Shown in pieces: positions 7,710 through 16,537 of a stretch of 64,000 nt of DNA. Position numbers and translations under genes: made by a program. The stretch comes from SHXR01 sp046160305 (GTDB lineage: Bacteria; Pseudomonadota; Gammaproteobacteria; Burkholderiales; SG8-39). How positions within the stretch are numbered: the stretch's first letter is position 1; each line of letters opens with the position of its first letter. The notes under the pieces were generated by a model that searched no databases, was not told the DNA's origin, and worked only from the letters and a program-made list of their open reading frames with translations. The stretch lies in NCBI GenBank assembly GCA_046160305.1, contig JBJXGX010000393.1, positions 1-64,000 on the forward strand. The letters are read 5' to 3'.

Positions 7710-9068
7710 CTATGTCGATTGTTTGGTGTATCGATTTTCAGGGCGAGGCACGCCCAGATTCTCGCGCAGCGTCCGACCTTCATATTCCCGCCGGAACAGC
7801 CCCCTGCGCTGCAACTCCGGTACGACGAGATCGACGAATTCGCTGATCGAGCCGGGTACGATCTGCGGCAAGAGGTTGAAACCGTCGGCGGCTCCATTCT
7901 TGAACCAATGCTCCAGCTGATCGGCGACATGCGTCGGCGTACCTTTCAGGAGCCAATGGCTTCGTGCTGCGGCCATGCGCATCGCGACCTGCCTTAGCGT
8001 CAAGTTCTCGCGGCGCGCCAGGCGCGCGAGCGCCGGGGGCGTGCTCATGCGTGCGGTATTTCCTTCGAGGTCGGGAAAGGGGCCATCAAGGTCGTATTGC
8101 GAAAGATCGAGGCCCCCTACCCGCTCGTACAACAGCGAGAACGCCATTGAGGGATTAAGCAACGATTGCAGTGCTTCGAACTTCTCGTCGGCTTCGGCGG
8201 CGCTCTTACCCACGAAGAGCGCCACCCCGGGCATCACCTTCAGCGCATCAGGCGTTCGGCCGAATTTCGCGAGCCGAGCTTTCACGTCCGCATAGAAAGC
8301 CTTTGCAGTCTCGAAAGACGCTTGGGAGGAGAAGACGACGTCGGCAACCCGCGCGGTCAGCTCGCGTGCCGGCTCGGAAGCGCCCGCCTGAATGATGACT
8401 GGCCGCCCCTGCGGCGAGCGCGACACCGAAAGCGGCCCCTTCACCGAATAGTATTTACCAATGTGGTTGAGGGCATGGAGCTTCGACACATCAAGGTAGC
8501 GGCCCGATACCTTGTCTCGCAGAACCGCATCATCCTCAAAACTGTCCCATAAACCAAGGCAAACATCGGCGAATTCCTCCGCCATCTCGTACCGGTCGGG
8601 ATGTGCGACGTGCGTCTGCAGGTTGAAGTGCAACGCGTCGTCGCGAACGCCCCCGGTAACAAGATTCCAGCCACACCGCCCACCGCTCATATGGTCGATC
8701 GAAGCCAGAATGCGCGCGACGTTGTAGGGTTGGTTGTAGGTGGTGGCGCATGTCGCGACCAGGCCAAGGTGCTCGGTCATCGGAGATAGCGCGGCCAGTA
8801 CGGTCATCGGCTCGAACTTGTCCACGAGCGAAGCCTGGGCCAGGGTTTCCGGGTTGTCCGTCATCGGCATGCCGATCGTGTCGGCAATGAACAGCATGTC
8901 GAGCCGGCCACGCTCCATGATTCTCGCGAACTCAATCCATCGTTTGAGATTGAGCCCGCCATCGGCGTAGGCTTCCGGATGACGCCATCCCGCGGAGTGG
9001 TAGTTCGAATCGCCATGCATGAAGACTGCGAGCTTCATTTGACGTGGCTGGCCGCCTGTGCTGCTCAC
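7710..9068 (-). CDS. LLM-class flavin-dependent monooxygenase (NtaA/SnaA/DszA family)
   Basis: This 452-aa protein is of the two-component FMNH2-dependent monooxygenase group. Characteristic segments are WRHPEAYADGG, FIADTIGMP, the GRCGWNLVTG core with ALHFNLQTHVAHPDRY, then PVIIQAGAS and FSSQASFETAKAFYADV. These enzymes oxidise aminopolycarboxylates, sulfur heterocycles or long-chain substrates using reduced flavin from a partner reductase, which is not adjacent here. The GTG at 9068 is chosen because GAGGAG stands directly before it; an in-frame ATG at 9038 is the alternative. The next gene upstream is divergent. Confidence 0.87.
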   Translation of the reverse strand: MSSTGGQPRQMKLAVFMHGDSNYHSAGWRHPEAYADGGLNLKRWIEFARIMERGRLDMLFIADTIGMPMTDNPETLAQASLVDKFEPMTVLAALSPMTEHLGLVATCATTYNQPYNVARILASIDHMSGGRCGWNLVTGGVRDDALHFNLQTHVAHPDRYEMAEEFADVCLGLWDSFEDDAVLRDKVSGRYLDVSKLHALNHIGKYYSVKGPLSVSRSPQGRPVIIQAGASEPARELTARVADVVFSSQASFETAKAFYADVKARLAKFGRTPDALKVMPGVALFVGKSAAEADEKFEALQSLLNPSMAFSLLYERVGGLDLSQYDLDGPFPDLEGNTARMSTPPALARLARRENLTLRQVAMRMAAARSHWLLKGTPTHVADQLEHWFKNGAADGFNLLPQIVPGSISEFVDLVVPELQRRGLFRREYEGRTLRENLGVPRPENRYTKQST

Positions 9069-9186
9069 ATCTCGCTCCTCAATTGCAAATAGCTACGCGC
9101 ATCTTACTACCCACATTCGCCGATGCGGCATTGATGTAATCTGCGCAGGCGCATCGAATCGGGACAAACCTATTGAAGGATTCGGC

Positions 9187-9918
9187 ATGACCACAAGCGT
9201 AACAACGAAACTCGGCCGGCGTGAATTCCTGCTTGCCGGCGGATCCCTCCTCGCCGGTATCGCGCTGTCGCCCGGTGCGCGCAGCGCTGAGCCAGGCTTG
9301 AAGATCGGCGTCGTCGGATCCGGTCGCGTTGGCGGCGCTCTCGGTGCGATTTGGCTCAAGGCGGGGCATGAAGTCATGTTCTCTTCGCTTGATCTTGAAC
9401 AGGACAAGGCATTGGCTGCGCGGCATGGCGGCAAGGCGCGCGCCGGAACGACCAGGGAGGCGGCAGCCTTCGGCGAGGTGCTCCTCATCTCGGTGCCTTA
9501 TGCCGCACTCCCGAAGGTGGGCAAAGATCTGGCGGACTTGATCAAGGGAAAGGTCGTGGTCGATACATGCAATCCCATCCTGTCCCGCGATGGCGCGACA
9601 GCGACCTGGGCCCGGGACAAGGGCGCCGGTCTTGCTTCGGCGGAACTGCTGCCGGGCGCGCGCCTCGTGCGTGCGTTCAATGCCGTGGGCGCCGCGAGGT
9701 TGCCCGAGATCGCGAACATCAAGGAGAAGATCGGCATGCCGATAGCGGGCGACGATGCCGCGGCCCTCGCGGTGGCGTCGCGTCTGGTGCGAGAAGTCGG
9801 TTTCGAGCCGGTCGTGGTCGGGCCGCTCGCAATGGGAAAATACCTGATTCCCGGAACCCCGCTCGCAGGCGAGCAGGCACCCGATAAACTCCGGCAAATC
9901 GCGGCCACGCTCAAGTGA
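9187..9918 (+). CDS. NADPH-dependent F420 reductase-like oxidoreductase with Tat signal
   Basis: This 243-aa protein starts with a twin-arginine signal (GRREFLLAGG, then a hydrophobic stretch to about residue 33). A Rossmann domain follows with VVGSGRVGGALGAIW and the NPIL/VRAFNAVG features of the NADP oxidoreductase, coenzyme F420-dependent family. The ATG at 9187 has GAAGGA seven bases upstream; the open frame extends further 5' without support. Export of a dinucleotide-binding protein is notable, and proteobacteria of this kind generally lack F420, so the true cofactor partner is unknown. It is divergent from the LLM monooxygenase, which might share its regulation. Confidence 0.78.
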   Translation: MTTSVTTKLGRREFLLAGGSLLAGIALSPGARSAEPGLKIGVVGSGRVGGALGAIWLKAGHEVMFSSLDLEQDKALAARHGGKARAGTTREAAAFGEVLLISVPYAALPKVGKDLADLIKGKVVVDTCNPILSRDGATATWARDKGAGLASAELLPGARLVRAFNAVGAARLPEIANIKEKIGMPIAGDDAAALAVASRLVREVGFEPVVVGPLAMGKYLIPGTPLAGEQAPDKLRQIAATLK

Positions 9919-9973
9919 CTCGTTCGTGCGGGCAGGCGCCAAGATTCGAACTATTCGACAGCCACCTCATGCA

Positions 9974-10558
9974 ATGACCACCGCAAGCGAGCAACGCCGA
10001 CCCATCGCATCCATCGCGGACAACGCGCCGGACGCACTGTCGCTCACGCTCCGCGCGCTGGCGTTCGCAGCCTGGAAGCATCGGGATCAGCGGCGCAAAG
10101 ACAGCAACGCATCGCCCTATATCAATCACCCGATCGCATTGGCGACTGTGTTGCGCATCGAGGGCAATGTGCGGGACGCCACCGTCATCGCCGCGGCGCT
10201 CCTCCACGACACGATCGAGGATACTGAAACCACTTGGCAGGAGCTGCGCGGTGCATTCGGCGAGGATATCGCCGAGATCGTGCTCGAGGTCACCGACACC
10301 AAGTGGCTCGATTCGGCCACGCGCAAACGGCTTCAGGTGCAGAAAGCCTTGGCATCGTCCAAGCGCGCCAAGCTCGTCAAGCTTGCGGACAAGATCTGCA
10401 ATCTGCGGGACCTCCTCGCCGCCCCGCCGGCGAAGTGGTCGCTCGAACGCAGGCAGAAATATTTCGACTGGGCCAAGGAGGTCGTGGATCGGATCCGCGG
10501 CGTGCATCCGGATCTGGAGCGACGCTTCGACGACGTGTTCGCGCAACGACCGGGCTGA
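9974..10558 (+). CDS. single-domain HD (p)ppGpp hydrolase-like protein (MESH1/small alarmone hydrolase type)
   Basis: This 194-aa protein consists of only the HD hydrolase domain of RelA/SpoT proteins. Metal ligands and catalytic residues are visible: H36 (KHRDQRRK), H52 (NHP), H78-D79 with E82-D83 in LLHDTIEDT, and the VKLADKICNLRD segment carrying the late Asp. No synthetase, TGS or ACT domain follows. Family members hydrolyse (p)ppGpp, and animal relatives also act on NADPH. The start at 9974 gives the expected N-terminus; the frame is open a little further upstream. It stands alone between two oxidoreductase genes. Confidence 0.85.
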   Translation: MTTASEQRRPIASIADNAPDALSLTLRALAFAAWKHRDQRRKDSNASPYINHPIALATVLRIEGNVRDATVIAAALLHDTIEDTETTWQELRGAFGEDIAEIVLEVTDTKWLDSATRKRLQVQKALASSKRAKLVKLADKICNLRDLLAAPPAKWSLERRQKYFDWAKEVVDRIRGVHPDLERRFDDVFAQRPG

Positions 10559-10680
10559 CCAAGGTACGAGTGCCATCCGTTGCGAATAAGCGATCGCGGC
10601 ACGTGGCGTGCTGAATGGCCCGCCGGACAGCGCGGCGTGGATAATCGAGCGTTACAAACTTTGATGCCATCACAACGACC

Positions 10681-12327
10681 ATGATCAAGACGAGCGTACT
10701 CATTGCGGGCGGAGGACCGGCGGGGCTCGTGCTCGCCATTGAACTCGGCCGGCGCGGCATCGCGTGCATTCTTGCGGAGGAAGATGCAGGGCCGCCCATG
10801 TTTCCAAAGGCCAATGCAACAACCTCGCGCACGATGGAACATTATCGGCGCCTTGGCTTTGCCGCCGAAATCCGCGCACTTGGCATGACCGAGGACTACC
10901 CTCAGGACATTGCGTACTTCACGCGCTTTACGACGCACGAGCTCGCGCGCGTGCGCGGTCGCACGAGGCGCGAGGCGGCCCAGGCACGTGAGGGCGCGTA
11001 TTCACGGTGGCCCTCACCGGAACCGCTGCATCGTACGCAACAGATGTACATCGAACCTGTGTTGCAACGTCAGGTTGAACGATGCCCGAGCGTCACAGCG
11101 CGATTTGGATGGCGCCTCGTTGCATTCACGAGCATGGCCGCGGGCGTGAAAGCATCCATTGAAAATGTTGCAAGCGGCCAGCGCGAGGAAGTGTCCGCCG
11201 ACTACCTGTGCGGTTGCGACGGTCCACGATCGGTGGTTCGCACGACGCTTGGCATCCAGTACCAGGGGTGGGCCGGCGAGGAGCGTGATTTTCTCGGGGG
11301 CAAGATGCTCGCGACCTACTTTCGCTCGCCCGCCTTCTACGACATCGTGCCCCATGACAAATCGTGGCAATACTGGGCGACGAATCGCACCCGGCGCGGC
11401 ACCACCACCGCGATCGACGGCAAGGGACTGTTTGTCGCCATGGTCCAATTGCCGCGCGGACACGAACCGACCGAAGCATATGGTCGTGAATCGCTTGCAT
11501 TGACGACCGGCCGCGAGTTTCCCCTGGAGATCATCGCCTGCGAGCCGTGGACAGCCGGCTTGACGCTCGTCGCCGAGCGTTATGCAGACGAGTATCGGCG
11601 CGTATTCCTGGTCGGAGACTCCGCGCACCTTTTCACGCCAACAGGGGGCCAGGGTTACAACACGGCGGTGGACGATGCCGCCAACCTCGGCTGGAAACTC
11701 GCCGCCATGTGTAATGGCTGGGGCGGCCCTACCCTGCTCAGCACATACCACTCGGAACGCCGCCCGATCGGCGAGCGCAATACGCGCTTCGCCCGCGCAA
11801 TGGCGGATTCGATCGGTCGAATGGTGATCCCATTCGAAATCGAAGACGAATCGTCCGCGGGTCAAGCTGCGCGCGAACGACTTGGTGCGCAGCTTCTTCA
11901 CCATTGCAACGTGGAATTCGATATCCCCGGGATCCACTTCGGCATGTTCTACGACAGCTCGCCGATCATTTCGAGCGACGGCACACCCGCACCGAAAGAT
12001 GATTGGGATCTGTACACACCCAACGCCACGCCTGGCGCGCGGGCACCGCATCTATGGGTCGACGACGGGGTTTCGATCTTTGATCGATTCGGGCACGGAT
12101 TTACCCTGGTGCGGATGGGAAAGAATCCGCCGGAAGGGCGTGCGTATGCGGATGCGGCGGCTACGCTTGGCGTACCCCTTAGCGTAATCGACGTGCCAGG
12201 CGAGGAGGCGCGCGATCTTTACCGCGCGGATCTTGCGCTGATCCGTCCAGATCATCATGTGGCGTGGCGAGGAAATGCAGTGGGGGACGCGCGCGCGACG
12301 CTTGCGAGAGTCACTGGTCGAGGATAG
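10681..12327 (+). CDS. FAD-dependent aromatic hydroxylase (PHBH-fold monooxygenase)
   Basis: This 548-aa protein carries the FAD-binding GxGxxG-type motif AGGGPAGLVLAIELGRRG at the N-terminus, CDGPRSVVRTTLGI (DG motif, about residue 180) and the GD motif FLVGDSAHLFTPTGGQGYN (about residue 313). These define class A flavoprotein monooxygenases, and the length fits the TfdB/MhpA/PheA group with a C-terminal thioredoxin-like domain. It probably hydroxylates an aromatic acid or phenol with NAD(P)H. No ring-cleavage gene is adjacent, so the substrate is unknown. It is a monocistronic plus-strand gene with a 190-base gap before the sigma factor. Confidence 0.88.
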   Translation: MIKTSVLIAGGGPAGLVLAIELGRRGIACILAEEDAGPPMFPKANATTSRTMEHYRRLGFAAEIRALGMTEDYPQDIAYFTRFTTHELARVRGRTRREAAQAREGAYSRWPSPEPLHRTQQMYIEPVLQRQVERCPSVTARFGWRLVAFTSMAAGVKASIENVASGQREEVSADYLCGCDGPRSVVRTTLGIQYQGWAGEERDFLGGKMLATYFRSPAFYDIVPHDKSWQYWATNRTRRGTTTAIDGKGLFVAMVQLPRGHEPTEAYGRESLALTTGREFPLEIIACEPWTAGLTLVAERYADEYRRVFLVGDSAHLFTPTGGQGYNTAVDDAANLGWKLAAMCNGWGGPTLLSTYHSERRPIGERNTRFARAMADSIGRMVIPFEIEDESSAGQAARERLGAQLLHHCNVEFDIPGIHFGMFYDSSPIISSDGTPAPKDDWDLYTPNATPGARAPHLWVDDGVSIFDRFGHGFTLVRMGKNPPEGRAYADAAATLGVPLSVIDVPGEEARDLYRADLALIRPDHHVAWRGNAVGDARATLARVTGRG

Positions 12328-12520
12328 TCCGGCGGGGAAGTCGCGTGACCAGATGACGGACAGCCTGATCTGATGCGAGATCCCGTTTTTGAACGCCACG
12401 CCATTCGTGAGCATCACACGAATTGGTCGGCTGTCGCGCCGGCGTGCATCCAAATCGCGAGCTGGCGTGTAGTATTTAGCCGCAGAGTGCGGGTCGCATT
12501 GATGCCCCGCCGGAGAGATC

Positions 12521-13075
12521 GTGATCGCCGAGAATACCGAGCCGCCGTTTGACTACGAGTCCGCGCTTCAGCGTTGCGCCCGGGGCGACCGCTACGCCCT
12601 GCGGGCAATTTACGAGCGCGAATGTCGGTGGCTGATGGCCGTGGCGATGCGCATGGTCCGACGCCGCGAAGTGGCGGAGGAAGTGCTGAACGATGCTTTC
12701 CTGCAGATATGGACCAAGGCAGGCACGTACAATCCCGGACTTGGATCAGCGCGCGGCTGGATCTACACCGTTGTGCGCCATCGCGCACTCAACGTATTAC
12801 GGAGCGCGCAGAGCACTCCTGAGCGTGACGACGAGCATTTTGAAGAACTCCTCGAAGCCCACGTGGTGTGGCAGGGCGAGGACCACTCTGCCGACCATCG
12901 CGCACTTGCCCAGTGCCTTGAAAGGCTGGACAAGCAGTCGCGGCAGTCCATCCTGCTTGGGTTCTTTGACGGCTATTCCCACGAGGAGGTCGCCGCGCGC
13001 ATGGGCGCCCCACTCGGCACCGTCAAATCTTGGATACGGCGCGGGTTGTTGGCATTGAAAGCGTGCCTATCATGA
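12521..13075 (+). CDS. ECF sigma-70 family RNA polymerase sigma factor
   Basis: This 184-aa protein has region 2 (LRAIYERECRWLMAVAMRMV, DAFLQIWTKAGTY) and region 4 (LGFFDGYSHEEVAARM, GAPLGTVKSWIRRGL), the latter a helix-turn-helix that reads the -35 box. Translation starts with GTG at 12521 behind GGAGAG. Its stop overlaps the start of an anti-sigma gene (ATGA), the usual arrangement of an ECF unit. The genes that follow (DUF3455, DUF4331, lipoprotein, DUF4198) are likely members of its regulon. Confidence 0.92.
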   Translation: MIAENTEPPFDYESALQRCARGDRYALRAIYERECRWLMAVAMRMVRRREVAEEVLNDAFLQIWTKAGTYNPGLGSARGWIYTVVRHRALNVLRSAQSTPERDDEHFEELLEAHVVWQGEDHSADHRALAQCLERLDKQSRQSILLGFFDGYSHEEVAARMGAPLGTVKSWIRRGLLALKACLS

Positions 13076-13773
13076 TTCCCGACAATCCTGACGAACGCTC
13101 GGCCATCGCCGCCGAGTACGTGCTTGGCACGCTTGGCGCCGAGGACCGATCCGAATTCGAGCGCGAACTTGGCCGCGATTTCGCCTTGCAGCAGGCCGTT
13201 TATGACTGGCAGGACAAGTTGCTGCCGATGACGCGGATGCTAAAACCGGTTGATCCTCCCCCCGATCTTTGGGCACGCATCGAGCATGGCCTCGCCACCC
13301 GCGCAAGGAGAGCAGCGCGGCCCGGCTGGTGGGAAAACATTTCCTTGTGGCGGTTCGGCGCTGCCGTTGCCGCCGCCATAGCCGTCGTCCTGGCCGTACG
13401 CCCGCCAACGCCACTTGTCGCACCGAACCCAGGCGTGGCACGTTATCTCGCGATTCTCGAGGACCCCGACAAGAAAGTCGGATGGATCGTGGAGGCGGCG
13501 GCAGGCGGAAAGTTGCGGCTGGTGCCGCTCGTATCGACGACCGTAGCGCCGCAAAAGGCGCTTCAGTTCTGGACGAAAACGCAGACAGCGTCCGGGCCGA
13601 CCTCGCTTGGCCTGGTTTCACCGGATCGTGTGACCGAGATCGATACCGCGCGCTTGCCGGCGCTCGAACGCGATCAACTCTTCGAGCTCACGCTGGAGCC
13701 GGAAACCGGATCGCCAATCGATCGCCCCACCGGCCCGATCCTGTTTGTCGGCAGAACCGTTCCGTTCAATTGA
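13072..13773 (+). CDS. membrane anti-sigma factor (RskA-like)
   Basis: This 233-aa protein has an N-terminal cytoplasmic segment (AAEYVLGTL and a WQDKLLPM helix), one membrane helix at about residues 93-110 (FGAAVAAAIAVVLAV) and a periplasmic C-terminal RskA domain (IVEAAAGGKLRLVPL, FWTKTQTASGPTSLG). It holds the preceding sigma factor inactive at the membrane until an envelope signal triggers release. The ATG overlaps the sigma stop by four bases. Long upstream in-frame extension to 13030 lies inside the sigma gene and is rejected. A run of eight T follows the stop, without a clear hairpin. Confidence 0.88.
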   Translation: MIPDNPDERSAIAAEYVLGTLGAEDRSEFERELGRDFALQQAVYDWQDKLLPMTRMLKPVDPPPDLWARIEHGLATRARRAARPGWWENISLWRFGAAVAAAIAVVLAVRPPTPLVAPNPGVARYLAILEDPDKKVGWIVEAAAGGKLRLVPLVSTTVAPQKALQFWTKTQTASGPTSLGLVSPDRVTEIDTARLPALERDQLFELTLEPETGSPIDRPTGPILFVGRTVPFN

Positions 13774-13890
13774 CCGCGCAATTCATTTTTTTTACCCCGA
13801 CTGCATCTGGGTTCGTTCGCGCCGTGTAGTGCAGGTTGAGACGTTGCAACGCGGTGTCCCTCCTCAACTACTCAGCGAAAGGACTCAAAA

Positions 13891-14415
13891 ATGATCAAAC
13901 ACGTATCGCTTTCATGCCTGCTGGCAGCAGCCGGTGCAGCCGTCGCAGCCACGGACAATTCCTCGTTGCCGGAACCCGTACGTGTCCCAGCCGGGCACGT
14001 CGTCAAACTCGAAACGCTCGGCATTGGTGAACTCACCTATGAATGCCGTGAAAAGCAAGGTGCTGGCGGCGAGTTCGGATGGACCTTCGTAGCGCCGGTC
14101 GCGACGCTATTCGATATGCAGAAAAGAACCGTGGGCACGTACTACGGTGGTCCGACGTGGGAAGCGATGGACGGATCGAAGGTCACCGGTAAGCAGATTG
14201 CGATCGCACCGTCTGACACGCCCAAGAGCATTCCGTTGCAGCTCGTCAAGGCGGACCCCGCCATGGGCCGCGGCGCCATGACGGGCGTGACGTTCATCCA
14301 ACGGTTAGAGACGAAGAATGGCGTTGCGCCTGCCAGCAACTGCGATGCGTCCACGAAAGGTATGAAGCAGCAGGTGTCGTACGAAGCGAAATACGTCTTC
14401 TATGGCCAAAACTAG
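13891..14415 (+). CDS. exported DUF3455 domain protein
   Basis: This 174-aa protein has a signal peptide (about residues 1-20, cleavage near AVAATDN) and the DUF3455 pattern VPAGHVVKLETLGIGELTYEC, WTFVAPVATLFD and YYGGPTWEAMDGSKV, closing with NCDAS and YEAKYVFY. Function is unknown; the family is secreted and frequent beside DUF4331 genes and ECF units. AAGGAC precedes the start. It lies 117 bases after the anti-sigma gene and is probably controlled by that sigma factor. Confidence 0.85.
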   Translation: MIKHVSLSCLLAAAGAAVAATDNSSLPEPVRVPAGHVVKLETLGIGELTYECREKQGAGGEFGWTFVAPVATLFDMQKRTVGTYYGGPTWEAMDGSKVTGKQIAIAPSDTPKSIPLQLVKADPAMGRGAMTGVTFIQRLETKNGVAPASNCDASTKGMKQQVSYEAKYVFYGQN

Positions 14416-14622
14416 AAAGGCAACGTAAGCCGGCGCTGAGCTGTTTCAGCTTCGGCCTGAAGTCGTGACCGCAAGCGAACGCCTTCGGCGCGATCCGCGA
14501 AATCGTGTGCGCAGTGGATCGCGTCGATTCAAGTGCGCGCGGAACGGAAACCAGATCAATCGGCACAGCACTCGATCGGGCTGCCGCCACCCAAACCACT
14601 ATCCTCAAGAAAGAGAGCAATC

Positions 14623-16164
14623 ATGTCCATTCGTATGCAAGCGCCGCGGTTCAGTCGCACCGCAAGTGCGGTCGCCACGGCCATCAGTGCCATTTTGACC
14701 GTTACGGTTGAAGCATCCAGCCATCGCGAAGCACCCTTCATCACGCGCCACCCGAAAGTCGACGGTACCGATTTCTATATGTTCCGCAGCTATGAGCCGG
14801 GACGTGAGAACTTCGTAACGATCATCGCGAACTACATTCCATTGCAGGACGCTTATGGCGGACCGAATTACTTCACGTTCGATTCCGACGCGCTGTATTC
14901 GATTCACATCGACAATAACGGTGACAACAACGAAGACCTCACCTTCCAGTTCCGCTTCAATAACGCGCTGAAGGACATTCAGATTCCGGTCGGTGGCAAG
15001 AACGTTTCGATTCCGCTCACGAACGTCGGTGCGATCGCAGAGGTGAATCCGGGTACGCTCAATGTTCGGGAAACGTTCACGGTCGACGTCGTGCGAGGAG
15101 ATCGACGCCGCGGTCAAAGCGGCAAGATCACGAACGCGCAAGGCGGTGCGGCGACCTTTGACAAGCCGGTCGACAATATCGGGAACAAGTCCCTCCCCGA
15201 TTATGCAGCGTATGCAGCGAAGCATCTCTACAACATCAACATTCCAGGCTGCGGTACCGCCGGCAGAATGTTCGTCGGTCAACGGAAGGAATCGTTCCAA
15301 GTCAATCTTGGCGAAATCTTCGACCTTGTGAACATTCCGGTCGCCAAGGTGGTTGGCCCGCGAAACGGCACGCAAAGCGCGACCGCCGACAAAAACATCA
15401 GCACGATCGCGCTCGAAGTGCCGATAAGTTGCCTCGTCGATGGCAGCGAGCCGGTAGTCGGTGGCTGGACGACCGCGAGCCTGCGTCAAGGCCGATTGCT
15501 GAACCCGTCGCCTCGCAGCGACACGACATCTGCATCGCTCGAAGGTGGTCCATGGGTGCAGGTTTCACGCCTGGGTCATCCCCTCATCAACGAACTCATC
15601 ATCGGCCTCAAGGACAAAGACAAGTTCAACGCCAGCCGTCCGAGGGACGATGGGCAATTCGCCGATTACGTGACCAACCCCACGTTGCCCGCGCTCCTTG
15701 AAATTCTGTACGCGAGTGCTGGCGTGAAGGCACCCACGCAGTTTCCGCGCACCGACTTGGTGACGGTGTTTCTCACCGGCGTGCCGGGCGTCAACAAACC
15801 GGCCGGCAATCCGCTCTCCGAGATGCTGCGCCTCAATACCTCGCTCCCGGTGACGCCGCGCCAAAGTCAGAACAGTCTCGGCGCCGCGGCATGCTTCGTG
15901 GGCGGTGTACTGACCCCGACCGCACCGGGCTGCGACGTGGCGGGTTTCCCCAACGGACGCCGGCCTGGCGATGACGTCGTCGATATCGAGTTGCGTGTGG
16001 CGATGGGATTCTTGTTGCCGGCAGCCGTGGCGCCCAGCGGCAACCTACCCCTCACCGATGGCGCGCTCGTCGAAGCCGCACAGTTCGACAATGCGTTTCC
16101 GTACCTGACCACGCCGATTCCGGGCAGCCCCAACGGCCGCAACGGCATCCCGGCAAATCCATAA
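14623..16164 (+). CDS. exported DUF4331 family protein
   Basis: This 513-aa protein has a signal peptide (about residues 1-33) followed by the DUF4331 hallmark SSHREAPFITRHPKVDGTDFY. Acidic, calcium-like segments follow (HIDNNGDNNEDLTFQFRF), with NIPGCGTAGRMFVGQR in the middle and a cysteine-containing C-terminal half. The start at 14623 is preceded by AAGAGAG; the frame extends 30 codons upstream without a signal sequence. The role is not established; members are periplasmic or surface proteins co-encoded with DUF3455 proteins and sigma factors. The lipoprotein gene follows after 12 bases, so the two are co-transcribed. Confidence 0.87.
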   Translation: MSIRMQAPRFSRTASAVATAISAILTVTVEASSHREAPFITRHPKVDGTDFYMFRSYEPGRENFVTIIANYIPLQDAYGGPNYFTFDSDALYSIHIDNNGDNNEDLTFQFRFNNALKDIQIPVGGKNVSIPLTNVGAIAEVNPGTLNVRETFTVDVVRGDRRRGQSGKITNAQGGAATFDKPVDNIGNKSLPDYAAYAAKHLYNINIPGCGTAGRMFVGQRKESFQVNLGEIFDLVNIPVAKVVGPRNGTQSATADKNISTIALEVPISCLVDGSEPVVGGWTTASLRQGRLLNPSPRSDTTSASLEGGPWVQVSRLGHPLINELIIGLKDKDKFNASRPRDDGQFADYVTNPTLPALLEILYASAGVKAPTQFPRTDLVTVFLTGVPGVNKPAGNPLSEMLRLNTSLPVTPRQSQNSLGAAACFVGGVLTPTAPGCDVAGFPNGRRPGDDVVDIELRVAMGFLLPAAVAPSGNLPLTDGALVEAAQFDNAFPYLTTPIPGSPNGRNGIPANP

Positions 16165-16176
16165 GGGAGTTGGATC

Positions 16177-16440
16177 ATGAATCGATCGAATGGTGTGATT
16201 GCGACTGCCGCGCTCGCCTGCGTGCTTGTCGCCTGCGGTGGAGGTGGTGGTGACGATGGCGGTAGCGGTGGAGCCGCCGGCGGCAATACCGGCACCACTC
16301 CGACGGGAAATGCGTTTGTCGCCATAGTCCAGGAAGTCATCGATACGCCGAATGCCAGTGGCGCCGATCCCCGGAGCACGGGGGGAGTTGCGGCAGCGTC
16401 CGATGAAGCAGAGGAGCCCCAAGCCGTTCGGATCAATTGA
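16177..16440 (+). CDS. small glycine-rich lipoprotein
   Basis: This 87-aa protein has a lipoprotein signal with the lipobox LVAC (Cys near residue 20), followed by a run of Gly/Asp (GGGGGDDGGSGG) and an acidic C-terminal part. No enzymatic domain is visible. It is probably anchored to the outer membrane as a partner of the DUF4331 protein immediately upstream. AAGGGAG precedes the ATG. Confidence 0.7.
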   Translation: MNRSNGVIATAALACVLVACGGGGGDDGGSGGAAGGNTGTTPTGNAFVAIVQEVIDTPNASGADPRSTGGVAAASDEAEEPQAVRIN

Positions 16441-16537
16441 GGGCAAGCTCCTGTCGCAGGGTCCGCAGGCGATTCGTCCGCGGGCCTTGTATCTCTACCT
16501 CGTATTTTTTGATTCCGGCCTTCGATCCCATCAAACC

